This document shows positions 60,602-64,000 of a stretch of DNA of 64,000 nucleotides, in pieces (the stretch's first letter is position 1; each line of letters opens with the position of its first letter). Origin of the DNA: Pythium myriotylum (lineage: Eukaryota > Oomycota > Peronosporomycetes > Pythiales > Pythiaceae); the NCBI GenBank assembly GCA_023091665.1, contig JALJCQ010000015.1:2418001-2482000 (forward strand), given 5' to 3'. The translations under genes and the position numbers were made by a program. The notes beneath the pieces are model-generated. The model had not been told where the DNA came from, did no database searches, and was given only the letters and a program-made list of their open reading frames with translations.

Positions 60602-61228
60602 ATGGTCTTTACTACGCGCGTGAAAACCACCCTCTTCGCCCCAACCTCGACCCTTTCCGAGTCGCTCATCCGGCTGCCGCCCTCGGTCGTGCAGCAGTAC
60701 GAGACCCGGTGTGAACACAGCGGCCGAGTCGTGGTCACCGCCCCCAAACCGCCACACCGCGCCAACCTCTGGAGCAGCGACGAGCACGACCGTTTCTTGC
60801 AAGGGCTGGAGCTGTTCCCAAACGGTCCGTGGAAGGAGATCTCGGCGATTGTCGGAACGAAGACTACGCGCCAGACCATGACGCACGCCCAAAAGTACCG
60901 CCAGAAAATCGAGCGCCGCCTCCAAGACCGATCCACGCGCAATAAGAAGAGGCGCGTGTCTGCGAAGAACGGGAAAAATCGCACCACTGCTCTCTCGGCG
61001 TTGGAGAAAATCGACCAAGTATACGGCCCAGCCGATCCGATGCGACGAGTTTTTCCGTGGCATGGTGAGCCCATGAACCTTGCAGCGCTTCGTCCAACAA
61101 CTGAAGAGTCCGAACAGATGATTGTTTCCAGTCCCACAGATGTGGCGTCGACGTTCGATTCAGAGTTGGAGGCACTTCTGGCTTGCTTGGATCCAACACC
61201 AGCCCATATGATGCAGGCCTGGGTCTAG
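60602..61228 (+). CDS. MYB-like (THAQKYR-class) protein 6
   Basis: A 208-aa protein. The N-terminus MVFTTRVKTTLF...LIRLPP is a divergent form of the RLPP motif. The MYB repeat (57-103) reads LWSSDEHDRFLQGLELFPNGPW then TKTTRQTMTHAQKYRQK. A basic run with NKKRR (114-118) may serve nuclear import, and the C-terminal SELEALLACLDPTP matches the acidic leucine motif of the other members. It is most like the truncated protein at the right edge of the window, which suggests a further duplication step. Confidence 0.9.
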   Translation: MVFTTRVKTTLFAPTSTLSESLIRLPPSVVQQYETRCEHSGRVVVTAPKPPHRANLWSSDEHDRFLQGLELFPNGPWKEISAIVGTKTTRQTMTHAQKYRQKIERRLQDRSTRNKKRRVSAKNGKNRTTALSALEKIDQVYGPADPMRRVFPWHGEPMNLAALRPTTEESEQMIVSSPTDVASTFDSELEALLACLDPTPAHMMQAWV

Positions 61229-63681
61229 TAGTCTTGAAAATAAACTCGTTTCATCAAATTAGACTCCCCTTTCGAGGACAGAGCCATTGGTATCTTCGCG
61301 GCAATTCGTCGTCGTATCTTGGCAAGGGGGTTCTGCATAGGAAAATGCAAGAGACCTCCAAATTTGCTATACTCGAACGTACTTGATCACGTTCCTTGGC
61401 TCATTTGAGGAGGGGATCTCGAGAGAACTATGGAAAACTACATCATTGAGATACAGTTTTCCATATTCTCACTTGAGAAGACCCTTGGCTCAATATGCAG
61501 GTGTTCAAATTCCTGGAGATTCTCCAGGAGTACCACATCCCCGGTGGAGATGCCATGCCGCCCGTACCAAAGCATGAGCCTAGCTGCAATTTTTTGTCAT
61601 TCGCTGCCGAAGACATCAACGATTCGGGTTGGTTATCAAATTTGTCGAGTTTTTCCAGTAGTACTGAGTTCTTGGTTGCCCTTTGTGGCTTATCTGGGCG
61701 TCCACTTGATGATGAGCAGGCTTTCTCTGGAGAACAATATTCAGGAAGCTTGGCGTTCCGAAACTTCATCACACGGTTCCCGGAGAGTTCACGAATACGT
61801 GAAAAAACATTGCTGGTCGGATCGTGAAGAGATCATCGATATTGACAGATGCGTTGTTGAGGGGATCACACAAGAATGTACCGTGCGTCGCTATCGCACG
61901 AATCCCTGAAGTCGTGCTCCCAGCATCTTTGAAACGAGCAGTGCATGTCCTGCGTCTCCGTCGCTATTATAACTTGATAATCGAAGTGACCATCGCGCAC
62001 ATCTGGGGTATCTCGTGTTTTCTCGAATGCGAGTCCTCCTCACAACCGAGTTCATGCCCCGAACTTTTCGTCGTACCGGTATCTTGACCCTTTGCTAAGA
62101 AGGAGTGAAGGTAAATCAAAATCACCCACTTCATCGAAAAAGCGGGGTGGCTTTACCGTATTAACAAGCTCAGATTCCGTGGGGGTTGGAAACCAGCAGG
62201 CTCAACAGGATGGGATCAAATATTCAAAGGTGAGTTTGAGTGGCCAATGAAATCACTCGTTCGCTAAGCCATCCACAACATAGCGATCTAACGCGTCAAG
62301 GAGACTTTACATGCATTGCCGCACAGGTTGGGACAGGATGTAGGCAGGATTTATCATAACTCAGCGTCGGAGAGTGAGTTATGCATAAAACTCCCGAGCA
62401 GTCCGCAAGAGACTGCTTGGAGGTCTCCAGCACGACTGCCCTCTCGATACAGCGCGCCTTTGCCTGGTGCAGCAACTGGGCAAGTTGCAGCTGCTCTTCC
62501 AACGAAGAGTTGATCTTCACAGATTGCAAAATTTATGCCCCGGTGGTCACTACCGGGGCGGTGTAATGTTATCCACTTCTGTTCTTGCATAGCCGTGAGA
62601 GTCCATGATGCACCGTTGGGAGGCCATTAGCAAAAGCATTCGAGTTTGGTTTAGTGCTACAGTGACTGAGACCTGTCATGTGTCAGGTCCTTCTGATCGA
62701 GAAGATGGTTCGGCTCGCTTCGGCATGGTAGAATCCGACGAGAACGAGACACCAGGACTGCTGCGATAGTGCAGCCGAAATTTCTTCCCTATTCATCGAG
62801 ATCAGCGTGGAGTCACGCCAGACTCCTAGTTCAGAACTTAGTGTTCTTTTTGTTCTTGAAGGCGGGAACTCAGCTATTTGATTGTGCATCGACCGCACCG
62901 ATCTCGCCATGGAAACTCTGCTAGAGATTCTGTCACTACGTTCAGAACCTGCACCGAGTCGTCGTTAAGATATACGAATTTTCGAGTATATTGGGTGACG
63001 TTCGCCCGTCATGTCACCGCCACATTACGATTCCAATTCTCACGAGGCGCTCCTTTTTGCCCTCGGCTCATGCTGTATCAAGTACCGGGTGGCATAGTAA
63101 GACGTCAGATGGAATGTTCTCTTGCCGAGGAAGATTGCCAACTTGTGGCCCCGAGGCAATTCGTATGCGCAACCCAACTCAGTTGTCTGGACTGAGAGGT
63201 CCAAATGACGAGTATTCCCTTTCCTTTTGCGAAAATCGGAGACTTTAGCGGGTTAATGGGACCCGACTAGCCAATCATCGCTCGTTGCGCAGTCTCGGCT
63301 CCTCTCAAGCTGAGATTTAATGCCCCGACTATGTTCTGTCCCAGGTGCATGCGATCGAGTCCTGGTGACCTGCCATACACTCATCAATAATGCGCATGTC
63401 GCCAAGTGCGGCGCACGCCCGGCTGCATTCTGGTTGTCGTGTGGAATGTTTATCGCTGGGAACAACACTCCAGCGCATTGCCACGACGATGACTGCATCA
63501 GACCATCAACAGCTCTTCAAAACTGAGTCCTTGGATCAAGTGGAGTCGACTGGCCTCAGGCGACCAGCTGACATCCACGAAGTGCGAGGGGTAGCCGCGA
63601 ACGCCAATCTCGACGAGCTGCCAACAAGACGTCATTCACAAACTTGCATCCTCGGATCCACTACCACAGTCCACAGACAGA
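61229..63681. other. Spacer between MYB genes 6 and 7
   Basis: 2.5 kb. Hairpins: 61,423-61,470 (16-bp arms with a one-base bulge) and 61,511-61,529 (8-bp arms TCCTGGAG), plus short ones near 62,357-62,385 and 62,540-62,560. A GTTATCCAC (GTGGATAAC reversed) lies at 62,568-62,576. A 110-codon + frame at 61,495-61,827 is unrecognised. Confidence 0.4.
61423..61470. repeat. Hairpin with 16-bp arms
   Basis: Arms TATGGAAAACT and AGTTTTCCATA (61,429-61,439 and 61,455-61,465) with a further five pairs outside after a one-base bulge. It lies 195 bases downstream of MYB gene 6 and could mark its 3' end. Confidence 0.5.
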
Positions 63682-64000
63682 ATGGTTCTCACATCTCGCG
63701 TTCACACGACCTTCTTCGCTCCGACAGCTTCGTCGGCACGACTAGAGACTCTTGTTCGACTGCCTCTCTCGGTCGCTCCCCAGTACGAGGCCCGATGCCA
63801 GCTCACAGGCGAGATTGTCGCTTTGCCGCACAAGCCCCTCTATCGCGCAAACCTCTGGACGAGCGACGAGCACGAACGCTTTCTGCAAGGACTTGAGCTT
63901 TTCCCGAATGGTCCGTGGAAGGAGGTTGCTGCCATTGTGGGCACCAAGACGACACGACAGACCATGACCCATGCTCAGAAGTACCGCCAGAAAATCCAGC
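63682..64000 (+). CDS. MYB-like (THAQKYR-class) protein 7, cut by the window edge
   Basis: The first 106 codons of a protein that continues beyond the window. It begins MVLTSRVHTTFFAPT, has the RLPL form of the RLPP motif (near 26-29), then a MYB repeat: LWTSDEHERFLQGLELFPNGPW, TKTTRQTMTHAQKYRQK. It is closest to MYB protein 6, with the same spacing between the two motifs. No stop occurs before the edge, so the C-terminus cannot be described. Confidence 0.85.
   Translation, partial: MVLTSRVHTTFFAPTASSARLETLVRLPLSVAPQYEARCQLTGEIVALPHKPLYRANLWTSDEHERFLQGLELFPNGPWKEVAAIVGTKTTRQTMTHAQKYRQKIQ

Noticed and set aside
60055..61137. A 360-codon - strand frame
   Set aside because: It is antisense to the well-supported MYB gene 6 and has no recognisable domain; its codons mirror the MYB coding strand.
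61495..61827. A 110-codon + frame after MYB gene 6
   Set aside because: Plausible composition but no domain, no promoter element, and the frame changes nearby.

Overview
The window looks like nuclear DNA of an oomycete (a Phytophthora/Pythium-type stramenopile). Support comes from dense, mostly single-exon genes with a few short GT-AG introns (61-84 nt). Initiator-like elements of the oomycete type (GCTCATTY-like) lie just upstream of several start codons. Protein families common in oomycetes are present: lineage-expanded SLC1 carriers, PX-RING proteins and MYB-like proteins with a THAQKYR box. Species cannot be set from the sequence alone. No rRNA, tRNA, CRISPR or intact transposon was recognised.

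Positions 842-31,313 hold one array of ten paralogous SLC1-type (dicarboxylate/amino acid:cation symporter, DAACS) carriers. Five run on the + strand (842-13,959) and five on the - strand (15,586-31,313), so the halves face each other tail to tail. All ten start with the same short motif (M-x-G-[IVL]-[VIL]-L-[LI]-D). They then have a long disordered cytoplasmic tail that in most copies carries a variable number of PRTDF[T/R] repeats and a YPxL box, followed by the conserved membrane core and a shared ETTDETVAQ-type C-terminus. By hand alignment with Glt(Ph)/EAAT proteins, the cation-binding NMDGT motif is missing in every copy and the TM8 arginine that binds acidic substrates is replaced by V, T or S. 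Copy 2 carries a 2-bp insertion that breaks the frame. Spacers contain decayed gene fragments, a recurring GTGGATAAC motif and a chain of four abutting hairpins (24,871-25,030).

Positions 33,446-46,224 are a mixed housekeeping and surface block: NDUFS7 of respiratory complex I, an unrecognised 691-aa protein, a protein with about 19 armadillo repeats, a mitochondrial short-chain acyl-CoA dehydrogenase (three exons), a Ser/Pro/Ala-rich secreted protein with a possible GPI signal, and a secreted lipocalin-like protein.

Positions 46,326-64,000 interleave two PX-RING paralogs with seven MYB-like genes on both strands, the last cut by the right edge. Five of the MYB genes share an N-terminal motif ending in RLPP/RLPL in addition to the MYB repeat; one has two MYB repeats and an acidic ten-residue repeat. 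A second hairpin chain lies at 55,942-56,084.

The main impression is local gene amplification: one carrier family, one transcription-factor family and one PX-RING pair account for most genes in the window.
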